Made by a program: the position numbers and the translations under genes. From positions 1 through 37,692 of the forward strand of contig CALJOA010000112.1 of NCBI GenBank assembly GCA_937981585.1: a stretch of 37,692 nt of DNA, read 5' to 3'. The notes below the pieces were generated by a model. That model saw only the letters and a list, made by a program, of their open reading frames with translations, was not told where the DNA came from and made no database searches. Origin of the DNA: an uncultured Pirellulaceae bacterium. Lineage in GTDB: Bacteria; Planctomycetota; Planctomycetia; Pirellulales; Pirellulaceae. Position 1 is the first letter of the stretch; each line of letters starts with the position of its first letter. Positions 19,684 to 27,492 of this stretch are shown here, piece by piece.

Positions 19684-19779
19684 GGATTTTGCAAGGCGCT
19701 CGCGTTTTTCAACCAGCTCGGCTTCATCGCGCCCCGATAGGCGTGAAACCAATTCAGGTGGTGCCGCGTGAAACCAGTA
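19684..19779 (-). pseudogene. Coding-like fragment in frame after the histidine-kinase stop
   Basis: After the kinase stop (TAG, 19780-19782), the same frame runs 32 more codons to another TAG (19681-19683). It encodes Y-W-F-H-A-A then PPELVSRLSGRDEAELVEK and a charged end. Composition is typical of a protein C terminus, but it does not continue the receiver domain. It may be the tail of an older gene replaced by the kinase gene, or chance. Confidence 0.3.
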
Positions 19780-21981
19780 CTACTTTACTATGTTGTCAGC
19801 CCGGCCTGCACAAACCTTGCTGATTGTCTCCTCTAACTGCGAGATCGAATATGGCTTGCGTAGCATAGCCGACGGTAAGACTTTTCCATTTTTGGGAAGC
19901 TCAACAAAGCCGCTACACATGATTGCTGGAGTTGAATTGTGGCGCAGACTCAACTCGCTCAAGAACTCCAAGCCATTCATTTCTGGCATTGAGAAGTCGA
20001 CAATAATGCAATCATATTCTTCTCCTGAATCAATCAACTCCAATCCACTCGCACCAGAGTTGGCGGTTGTCAACTCGTATCCTATTCCTCGCAACGCCAG
20101 TCCGATTGACTGAGTGATCATTGTTTCATCATCAACAAGGAGAATTCGTTTGCTCGACTGGGTTGCAAAATGCGGAGCATGATTTGTCTGAGAAACTGGA
20201 ATTTGAGTCGTCTTGCCAACGGGAAAAACAAGATCAATTCGCGTGCCTGAAGAGTCCGAGTCACAATAAATGAGACCATTATGATTCTTTACAATGCCGG
20301 CAGTTACAGCCAACCCAAATCCATGGCCGTTTGATTTGTTCGAAAAATACGGTTCAAAAACCCGTTGCAAGTCCGTTTTGTCAATTCCGCATCCGTTGTC
20401 CTTGATCGTCAGCAAGGCGAATGTGTCTTTCTCTCTTAGCGGATCGAGTTCCCCCATTCGAATACCCTTGAGAGTATCGGTTGGCAGACCATCTACGACT
20501 CGAGTAGAAATCAGGATCTTTCCTTGCTTTGGCTGAACCTTGATCGCTTCACATGCATTCTTGATTAGGTTGACGATAGATTGCTGGATCAACAAACGAT
20601 TCGCAATGATTGGAATGGGGTCACGAGCCAAATCGAAACTCAGCTCAATTTCTTTTGAAACGATCGCCCGGAAGAACTGGTTCATTTCTCTAACCAGTGA
20701 ACTCAAATCCGATTCCATTTTTTCGTGGGATGATTTGCCGGCCAACATTAACATCTGTTCACAAACACCGGCGGCATTCATCGCGATCTTTTTGATTTCG
20801 ACTGGAATTTCAGGCTGTTCAATAAACTGACTGTCGTTTGATACAGGCGGCTGTTCCCATAATTCGCAAAAAGCAATGATTGCCCCTAGGTAGTTGTTGA
20901 AGTCGTGTGCGACACCGCTGGCCAGCAAACCAAGACTCTCCATTTTCTGAGCTTGGAGCAATTGAGATTCCAACTCCATTCTCTGGTGCTCTGCCAAGAC
21001 GCTTTCAGATACATCGAATCCCACACCCAGGACGCCAACAACATCTTGATCCTTTCCGATCACGGGACAGTATTGAAGTTGGTGAGTTAGTCCTGGTGCA
21101 AAAGAAACTCGGACCTGTGAACTCTCGCCCTGCCGGGCTTTCTCGAATGCGACCAAGAGCTTTGGATGATCTTTATAAAGTTCTCGAAATTGTTGTCCGA
21201 CGATTTCGTCACCCGCAAGACCAAGCTTACTCAACCCTTGTCCACGAGATTGGGTGTAGACTCCATTTTTGTCCATGACGCACAGGATGAGCGGAGCATT
21301 GCTCAGCAAAGTAGAAAGCTGCAACTCGCGCTGTCTCAGATCAAACTGAGACTGCTCCTGGTCCTTACGGGATACCTTGAGGGCATCTTCGGTTGACGCC
21401 AGTTCGGTGGATAACTTCTTTTCGCTGTTCAATCGCTCCAGCAACAAGTTGTAGTTCGTCTGAACAACCACGCGAGTTATGAATGCAATTCCGGGCGCGA
21501 CAAAAAGGACATTCATCCAAAAACTGTGGCTTAGACCCGAACCAGCCGACAGGCAAGCAAAGGATGACGACCACACGCTCGCAAACGTAAACACGACGAA
21601 AAACCAATTACTGGTAAAGCTCAGCGAAGCGACAATGAGTAGCCCGACCACGACCCCCGAAAGATCATCGCCCGGATGTTGGTAAATCGTCCATGCATTT
21701 GCGAGCGTTGGTAACGACAGCAAGCATGCCGAAAGCAAGTCCAGTCCACGCATCGTGGAAACTCGCCGAAAAGCAAAAAAGTACAGCAACAGGTAGTAGC
21801 ATACCAATGATAACCCCACCATCGCCCCCATCAACTTTCGATCCGGTGGATACGAAATCAAGATAAAGATGACAATCATGAACGTAACGGGTGTCGCAAT
21901 CAGCAGAGCCCATTTCAAGACTTGATACTGCAACAGCATTTGCAGCGGGGGCGATGAATTGTTTTGGCTTGACTGCGCCAT
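19780..21981 (-). CDS. Membrane hybrid histidine kinase (PAS, HisKA, HATPase, REC)
   Basis: A cluster of about six transmembrane helices (residues about 20-180) is followed by a short coiled coil and a PAS domain (about 230-330). Next come a HisKA box A-S-G-V-A-H-D-F-N-N-Y-L-G (His near 360), an HATPase with N-L-I-K-N-A-C-E-A, D-N-G-C-G-I and G-H-G-F-G-L-A, and a C-terminal receiver (about 615-730) with D-D-E, phosphoacceptor Asp in I-I-V-D-F-S-M-P-E-M-N-G and Lys in L-R-K-P-Y. All catalytic residues are present. The frame opens with GTG at 21987; the ATG two codons later (21981) is the likelier start. It is a single gene, divergent from the ECF sigma gene, with no response regulator beside it. 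The signal is unknown. Confidence 0.93.
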   Translation of the reverse strand: MAQSSQNNSSPPLQMLLQYQVLKWALLIATPVTFMIVIFILISYPPDRKLMGAMVGLSLVCYYLLLYFFAFRRVSTMRGLDLLSACLLSLPTLANAWTIYQHPGDDLSGVVVGLLIVASLSFTSNWFFVVFTFASVWSSSFACLSAGSGLSHSFWMNVLFVAPGIAFITRVVVQTNYNLLLERLNSEKKLSTELASTEDALKVSRKDQEQSQFDLRQRELQLSTLLSNAPLILCVMDKNGVYTQSRGQGLSKLGLAGDEIVGQQFRELYKDHPKLLVAFEKARQGESSQVRVSFAPGLTHQLQYCPVIGKDQDVVGVLGVGFDVSESVLAEHQRMELESQLLQAQKMESLGLLASGVAHDFNNYLGAIIAFCELWEQPPVSNDSQFIEQPEIPVEIKKIAMNAAGVCEQMLMLAGKSSHEKMESDLSSLVREMNQFFRAIVSKEIELSFDLARDPIPIIANRLLIQQSIVNLIKNACEAIKVQPKQGKILISTRVVDGLPTDTLKGIRMGELDPLREKDTFALLTIKDNGCGIDKTDLQRVFEPYFSNKSNGHGFGLAVTAGIVKNHNGLIYCDSDSSGTRIDLVFPVGKTTQIPVSQTNHAPHFATQSSKRILLVDDETMITQSIGLALRGIGYELTTANSGASGLELIDSGEEYDCIIVDFSMPEMNGLEFLSELSLRHNSTPAIMCSGFVELPKNGKVLPSAMLRKPYSISQLEETISKVCAGRADNIVK

Positions 21982-22251
21982 CTGCACGCTCGTTCTAAAG
22001 TTGCAACGTTGAAAAGGTCAAACAGGATCGCGAGGCTTGATCGTTGCTCAACTTGGAATGGAGTGGTTAGGCGTCTATCTCTACTTTTATTGTATTTGTC
22101 TTTTTCTGTCAGCCGGGAAATATCTTTACTTTCTGTAGAACGGTACTCTTGAGTGCCCGGCCCATATTTTGCACCGAGTTTCCTTTTATTTTACAAACGA
22201 TGTCCAAATCTCCTTTGACGTGACATATCCCTTCCAATACCGGAGATATCA

Positions 22252-22836
22252 ATGCACGCCGCCACGTCGAAATCGAAAATACCAATGGCCGATCCTCGAG
22301 AATTCATCCAATTGCTGATGGAGAACGAACGGAGAATCTACGCCTACATTCGCACGCTACTGGGAAATTCGGCCGACGCCGAAGACGTGCTTCAGGAAAC
22401 GAGCATCGTTCTTTGGGACAAGTTCGACGACTTCGATCAAGTCAACGGGAACTTTATTGCCTGGTCGTTCAAGATCACTTTTTATAACGCTCAGAACTTC
22501 CGTCGGAAAAAAGGACGTTCCAAAGTCATCTTTTCCGATCAGGTTTTCAATGCCGTCGCCGACAGATCAGCCCAGATGGTGGATCAACTGGACCAGCGGC
22601 ATGAGCTGTTGGCTGTATGCATTGAGAAACTGAGCCCACAGGATCGTGATCTTCTTCGGCTTCGCTACGACCTCAACAGCAGTATCGAAGTCACCGCTCA
22701 AAAATCCGGTCGGACCACTTCAGCGGTTTACAAAGCGCTCTCGCGGATGCGGGCGGCGCTTTATCAATGTGTCGACCGAGCCGTCGCGGCCCAAGACACC
22801 TCGGTCGGCGGTGTCTCGCTCGACGGGCAATCGTAG
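22252..22836 (+). CDS. ECF-type RNA polymerase sigma factor
   Basis: This 194-aa protein has a region 2 (about 15-90, with the R-R-I-Y-A-Y-I-R, D-A-E-D-V-L-Q-E-T and A-W-S-F-K-I-T motifs) and a region 4 (about 120-180, L-S-P-Q-D-R-D-L-L-R-L-R-Y then a helix-turn-helix with T-S-A-V-Y-K-A-L-S-R-M-R). No region 3 is present, as is normal for ECF factors. It matches the group common in planctomycetes and verrucomicrobia. The ATG has GGAG about 7 nt upstream. The next gene, 51 nt downstream, encodes a membrane FecR/VIT/VWA protein whose N-terminal segment could act as its anti-sigma partner. Confidence 0.95.
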   Translation: MHAATSKSKIPMADPREFIQLLMENERRIYAYIRTLLGNSADAEDVLQETSIVLWDKFDDFDQVNGNFIAWSFKITFYNAQNFRRKKGRSKVIFSDQVFNAVADRSAQMVDQLDQRHELLAVCIEKLSPQDRDLLRLRYDLNSSIEVTAQKSGRTTSAVYKALSRMRAALYQCVDRAVAAQDTSVGGVSLDGQS

Positions 22837-22887
22837 AAAACAGCAGTTTGAAAACAAGCATCTGAAGCAGCAAGCCTAGGAACCAAC

Positions 22888-25800
22888 GTGAATATCGAAT
22901 CAAACAATAAACAGCCTTTTGATCCTCTGGAGCTCGGCGCGCTAATCGATGCGATGTGTGATGGCGCGATCGACCAGCAACAAGCTCAGCGGCTCGAGGC
23001 CATCATCGCCTCGGACGAAGAAGCGATGGAGTTCTACATCAAAACGATGTGGATGAACGAATCAATCGCCCGGCACGCTGCCGGCGACTCGCCCAGAATT
23101 GACCAATCCGTGTTACCTATCGGCGATGCGGCCGATAAAGAACAGCCTCAGTTCGTTCAAAAAACCGACTCAAACGTGGGGGCAGATCCAATGTCGATTT
23201 CAGCATCGGAGAATAGAACTGTTGGCAAGGCAATCAGCACCACTGGTTCAGGCCAGAAAAACTGGTCGCAGGCCGGTGGAGCTGGTGCGACTTCTCATTC
23301 GGCAGGATGGCCGATTGCTCTGGCGATTGCAGCAGCGCTGGCATTGATTGCCGGCCTTGGGGTTTTGATGACGCTCAACGGCGATGCAAACAATGGCACA
23401 AATGGAACTCACGTTGTTGACAACGGCAACGGAGTCAAGAAAGCCGAAGAATCAGCCACGAATTTGGAAAGTGACAACAGCCCACTTCGAGATAAGACTG
23501 ACAAAGCTAACGGGGGCCAAAACGTTGGCGAAGTCGTGAGTTCTGGCAAATCGGATCAAGGCAGTTCTCACGAGAGAACGCACGGCAAAAAGGCTGAGAA
23601 ACCAATGACCGAGGCGCATCGCACCGAAGGCGATGTTGAGCTTGTCGGACAGAAAGTCGATGCTGGAAAACTTAAACGAACCGAGCTTTCCGATGGAACC
23701 ATCGTGATCGCCCGCGCCGGAGCAAAGTTCGCCGTTGAAAAAAGTCGAGAACTGCGGCTTGAAAAAGGCGAGCTGTACCTCATCGTCGCCAAATCTGATA
23801 CGCCATTTATCGTCAGAACTGACGATGGCGAAGTCCACGCGACCGGAACCCGTTTTTCCGTCTCGGCCAGCGACAAAACTCAGGCCGCCGTCGCGCAGGG
23901 AACCGTGATCCTCAAATCAAGCCTCAGTGACATTGCACTTGGGGCCGGACAAAAAGGAACGTTGGTCAAATCTGAAACGCCGACCCGCGGACCCGCCAAA
24001 CGACTTTCCTACCTCGTCAACTGGGCAAAGGCGGCGCTGGCGCAGGACGAACTGCTCGTCGAAACATTGCCGCGCGAAAATGGCTTGGTCGCGATCGACC
24101 CCTATGGCCAAAAAGCCAAACTCTCCCTGCGAAAGTACCACGTCGACGTCTATATCGAAGACGGCGTTGCCCGAACCACGATTGACCAGACTTTCTTTAA
24201 TCACAATCCGTGGAACACCGAAGGAACGTTTTACTTTCCGCTTCCTCAAGACGCCTCGGTTGCCAGACTGGCAATGTACGTGTTCGGTCAACTGAACGAA
24301 GGCGGAATGGTCACCCGTCAACGCGGCCAGGAAATTTACACCGACATCCTTTACCAGCGACGCGATCCGGCGTTATTGGAAATGATGGAAGGCAACATGT
24401 TCAAGATGCGAATCTTCCCACTCGAAGGCCGACAGGAAAAACGAATCTTCCTGAGCTACACCCAGAATCTTGAAGAACTCTACGGGGCGACAAAGTACTT
24501 TTTCCCGATGGAGCACACCAACGACATCACCCAGAATCTTTCGATTCGGGTGCACATTAAAGATGGTGCAAAACAATACGACCCAAAATCTTCGACGCAC
24601 CAACTTAAGGCGACCGTCGATGGCGATGATTTGGTGTTGGAGTACGACGCTCAGAAAATCAAACCGGATCAAGACTTCCTTTTGAATCTGCTTCCTCAAA
24701 CCGAGAAACCAGAATCCGAAGTCCGCGTTGCAGTCTGTGAAAAAGACGGACAGCATTACCTTTCCGCCAAGCTCAACCCCGAGCTGACCGGCGTCAACCA
24801 GCCCCAGCCGCGTCAGTGGATCGTACTCAACGACGTTTCAGCATCGCGATCCGACATCGACATCCAGGCCCAACGTTATGTGCTGGAGCGAATGGTCACC
24901 GAGGCCGACGACGACGATTCCGTTTTCCTGATCGACGTTAACACGGTCGCGAAGAACATCTCGTTCAAGCCGGTCAATGTTCGCAGCGTCGATATCAAAC
25001 CAATTCTTAACCACCGCCCCGAGCATGTTCTGGGTGCCACGAACCTAGGCGCCGGTTTCAAAGCCGCCGCCGAAGTCGTGCGTAAACACAAACTCAAAAA
25101 CCCACACATCCTTTATCTGGGCGATGGCGTGGCGACTGATGGCGAGAAAACGATCGCCGATCTTCCTCGCTTGATTCCACGCACTTGCAAGTTTATCGGT
25201 GTCGGGATCGGTAAGAAAGTCGATTCGATGTTTCTCCAAGAGGCCGCCAATCGAACTGGCGGAACGTTTGCGAGCATCAGCCCGAACGAAGACATCGATT
25301 GGCGCGTTTTTGATTTGTTGGCTTCGATCAACACTCCACGCATGACGAACATCAAAGTCGAACTGCTTGACGAAAATGACGGACTGATGGAAGCGATCGC
25401 TTACCCAAGTTCAACCTCGCTGGCCGCTGGCGAAACGCTGACAGTAACCGCCATGTCTGACAAATCACTGCCTGCCTCAATCCGGTTCCAAGGCCGGGTT
25501 GGAACCGAACTGATTACCAAGACTGCCAACGTCAAGAAAGCCAAAACCGACGCCGAGTATCTGCCTCGTCTGTGGGCCAAACGTCACATCGACGAATTGC
25601 TCAAATCGGACATGTCTGACAAAGAAGAAATCATTTCGCTTTCGAAAGACTTCTATGTTGTCACCCCGTACACCAGTTTGATCGTGCTCGAAGACGATGC
25701 GATGTATGCGGAGTACGATGTCGAGCGTGGCCGCAAAGATCATTGGGCCAGCTACGACGCACCAAAAACGATTGACGTCGTCAAAGAACCGCTTGAACAA

Positions 25801-27492
25801 AACAATTGGTGGTGGGGACAGTTCGAGGGAGAAGAAAGCAAGATCGATGTAACGGTACGCCCCAAGACGGCTCAGGAAATCGTTGACAACATTCAGATTC
25901 GGGTCAACGCTCCGTTTTACATCTGGAACAACCAACAATACCAACCGCCATCGCCATCACGGACCGGGCTGTACCAGCTTTGTAACCGCGATACGTCTGG
26001 CAAATCAGATCCGTCAAAATGGTTGACGCTGTACTACCTTCTGGCCGCTGGTGATCGTCAAGCCGCCGTTGATTGGAGCCGGTCCGTTGCCACATCATCA
26101 GCGACAACTTCAACGCCAAAGGTTCCAGTGTCGAATCGACCGGAATCACGAAAGCCAAGTTTGGCAAAGCAGAGACTAATTTCGAACTTTGCGTTCGATC
26201 TCAAGTCGCTGAATCGAGGGCACTTACAAACGCGACCGGGTGCGAGCGAATTAGAAGCTCGGATCAGCGCTTATGAACTCGCGTTTCGCATGCAAACCGC
26301 GGCGCCGGAATTGGGGCTCAGTCTCAGCCCTTTGAATGGAAAATTAATGCTGCCGATGCAAATGAAGCAATTGGGAGGGCGAGCAGAACGGTTTCTGCGC
26401 AGAAGTTTCGAGGAAAAAAGACTTGGCCAGCAAAGCATGTTTGAAGCAACAGGCCAGTCTGTTAGGGGATTTGCAAGTTCGAGCCGCCTGTCTAGTTCTT
26501 GGCTTTACTTCACCGACGGCAAAAGAGACCGTATCGCTCCGATGCTCAAAAGGCTGAACGTCGGACAAGACAAGTTCGTTCCCATGGCGGTGTATGCAAA
26601 AACTGCACCTCCCAGCCCAAGGAGCTTGGTAGGCGCGGCGCCGCTTCCATTGAGCCGGGAAATGTCATTGTCAGTTGCTCAGGCGATTGAAAAACGATGG
26701 TCGCGGATGCAGCGTGACATCGAAAAGTACAATTCCCAGCATCACTATGGCTGGGGCGGACGCTGGAACCAATGGGATTCGATCGACGCAAACAATTTGT
26801 CCTCGAGTTGGTATGACAACCAGATCGAGGAGATCCTTGAAGGCATGGATTTTGGAGAGAATGAAGAGGCTGACGAAGAGCCTGCGATGATGGATTTCCA
26901 GTCCTTAATGTCGGGCCCCGGTACTGATGGGCTAGGCATCATGAACGAATCGCTGCTTGGTGAAATCGGAGCCGCAATGCGCTCTGCAGGCGGCGGAATG
27001 GGCTTCGGAGGTGGAATTGCCAGCGATTCACTTGTCAGAGGCAAACGCGGTTTCAAGAGTTTCGGCCCTTGGGCGACCAGCTTTGGCGACGGAGTTGACT
27101 CAGACGGAGAGCGTGTTACCGATTTTTATGGGGATGGCGAAATCAATGCAAAACACGATGCCTTAGCGCTTCCCCAAATGTATGTCGCCGCATCTCAACG
27201 GCCAATCCAAACCCAACCTGGAATGATTGCGATCCTTGCGGCTGACCATCTATCAAAACGCCTGGACGAACTGGAACGTCTTGCCGGCGAGCAGCCCGAT
27301 GGTTTGGACAAAAGCCAACTGGCAGAGCAACGGGCAATGCAAGTGGTGCTCAAGAACATGAGCGTACTGGCGCAAGGCTGGAACAGAACGGACAATTTTG
27401 GGGTTATCAATGGACGTATCGTCCACGGCCTCAAACGATCAATCCACCAGCGTTTCAGGCCCACCCCGGTTACCAATGGTCTCTCGATTTGA
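22888..27492 (+). CDS. FecR/VIT/VWA giant membrane protein, frameshifted at its end
   Basis: The GTG start has AGGAA 6 nt upstream. The 1534-aa product has an N-terminal anti-sigma-like helical segment (1-70), a transmembrane helix (about 148-170) and a FecR-like domain (about 250-355, with ATGTRFSV). A VIT domain follows (about 405-530, with VDVYIEDGVARTTIDQTF), then a VWA domain (about 645-800, metal-site D-V-S-A-S near 652), a DUF1501-like fragment (about 1094-1141) and a Gly/Met-rich low-complexity part (about 1350-1390). It is coupled to the ECF sigma gene. FecR domains commonly regulate sigma factors across the membrane, so regulation by surface binding is inferred. The C terminus after about residue 1504 looks like out-of-frame sequence: coding continues in the -1 frame into the next gene. 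Confidence 0.88.
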   Translation: MNIESNNKQPFDPLELGALIDAMCDGAIDQQQAQRLEAIIASDEEAMEFYIKTMWMNESIARHAAGDSPRIDQSVLPIGDAADKEQPQFVQKTDSNVGADPMSISASENRTVGKAISTTGSGQKNWSQAGGAGATSHSAGWPIALAIAAALALIAGLGVLMTLNGDANNGTNGTHVVDNGNGVKKAEESATNLESDNSPLRDKTDKANGGQNVGEVVSSGKSDQGSSHERTHGKKAEKPMTEAHRTEGDVELVGQKVDAGKLKRTELSDGTIVIARAGAKFAVEKSRELRLEKGELYLIVAKSDTPFIVRTDDGEVHATGTRFSVSASDKTQAAVAQGTVILKSSLSDIALGAGQKGTLVKSETPTRGPAKRLSYLVNWAKAALAQDELLVETLPRENGLVAIDPYGQKAKLSLRKYHVDVYIEDGVARTTIDQTFFNHNPWNTEGTFYFPLPQDASVARLAMYVFGQLNEGGMVTRQRGQEIYTDILYQRRDPALLEMMEGNMFKMRIFPLEGRQEKRIFLSYTQNLEELYGATKYFFPMEHTNDITQNLSIRVHIKDGAKQYDPKSSTHQLKATVDGDDLVLEYDAQKIKPDQDFLLNLLPQTEKPESEVRVAVCEKDGQHYLSAKLNPELTGVNQPQPRQWIVLNDVSASRSDIDIQAQRYVLERMVTEADDDDSVFLIDVNTVAKNISFKPVNVRSVDIKPILNHRPEHVLGATNLGAGFKAAAEVVRKHKLKNPHILYLGDGVATDGEKTIADLPRLIPRTCKFIGVGIGKKVDSMFLQEAANRTGGTFASISPNEDIDWRVFDLLASINTPRMTNIKVELLDENDGLMEAIAYPSSTSLAAGETLTVTAMSDKSLPASIRFQGRVGTELITKTANVKKAKTDAEYLPRLWAKRHIDELLKSDMSDKEEIISLSKDFYVVTPYTSLIVLEDDAMYAEYDVERGRKDHWASYDAPKTIDVVKEPLEQNNWWWGQFEGEESKIDVTVRPKTAQEIVDNIQIRVNAPFYIWNNQQYQPPSPSRTGLYQLCNRDTSGKSDPSKWLTLYYLLAAGDRQAAVDWSRSVATSSATTSTPKVPVSNRPESRKPSLAKQRLISNFAFDLKSLNRGHLQTRPGASELEARISAYELAFRMQTAAPELGLSLSPLNGKLMLPMQMKQLGGRAERFLRRSFEEKRLGQQSMFEATGQSVRGFASSSRLSSSWLYFTDGKRDRIAPMLKRLNVGQDKFVPMAVYAKTAPPSPRSLVGAAPLPLSREMSLSVAQAIEKRWSRMQRDIEKYNSQHHYGWGGRWNQWDSIDANNLSSSWYDNQIEEILEGMDFGENEEADEEPAMMDFQSLMSGPGTDGLGIMNESLLGEIGAAMRSAGGGMGFGGGIASDSLVRGKRGFKSFGPWATSFGDGVDSDGERVTDFYGDGEINAKHDALALPQMYVAASQRPIQTQPGMIAILAADHLSKRLDELERLAGEQPDGLDKSQLAEQRAMQVVLKNMSVLAQGWNRTDNFGVINGRIVHGLKRSIHQRFRPTPVTNGLSI
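26170..26312 (+). other. Fragment resembling DUF1501 proteins inside the VIT/VWA gene
   Basis: Residues about 1094-1141 read ...LKSLNRGHL, QTRPGASELEARIS, AYELAFRMQTAAPE. This is close to the segment found in planctomycete DUF1501 (Tat-exported, sulfatase-like) proteins, usually of the form N-x-x-H-...-R-P-x-D-x-x-L-x-A-R-I-x-x-Y-E-L-A-x-x-M-Q-x-x-A-P-E. The recognition is from memory. Only this piece is present, in frame and without the rest of that family. Confidence 0.5.
27394..27407 (+). other. Probable frameshift site joining the VIT/VWA and TPR reading frames
   Basis: In the run AATTTTGGGG, the VIT/VWA frame reads N-F-G-V and then poor-quality sequence to TGA at 27490-27492. The -1 frame reads F-W-G-Y-Q-W-T-Y and continues as PPAFQAHPGYQWSLDL straight into the downstream gene. 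A deleted T in the homopolymer, or a sequencing error, explains it. The site C-AAT-TTT is not a standard X-XXY-YYZ slippery heptamer. Confidence 0.65.

Noticed and set aside
26073-26276. Alternative +frame (67 aa) as evidence of a second frameshift in the VIT/VWA gene
   Set aside because: The main frame contains the DUF1501-like segment over the same bases, so the main frame is the coding one.
27394-27400. Programmed -1 ribosomal slippage at C-AAT-TTT
   Set aside because: Not a proper X-XXY-YYZ heptamer and no strong stimulatory hairpin follows; a mutation or read error in the homopolymer is simpler.
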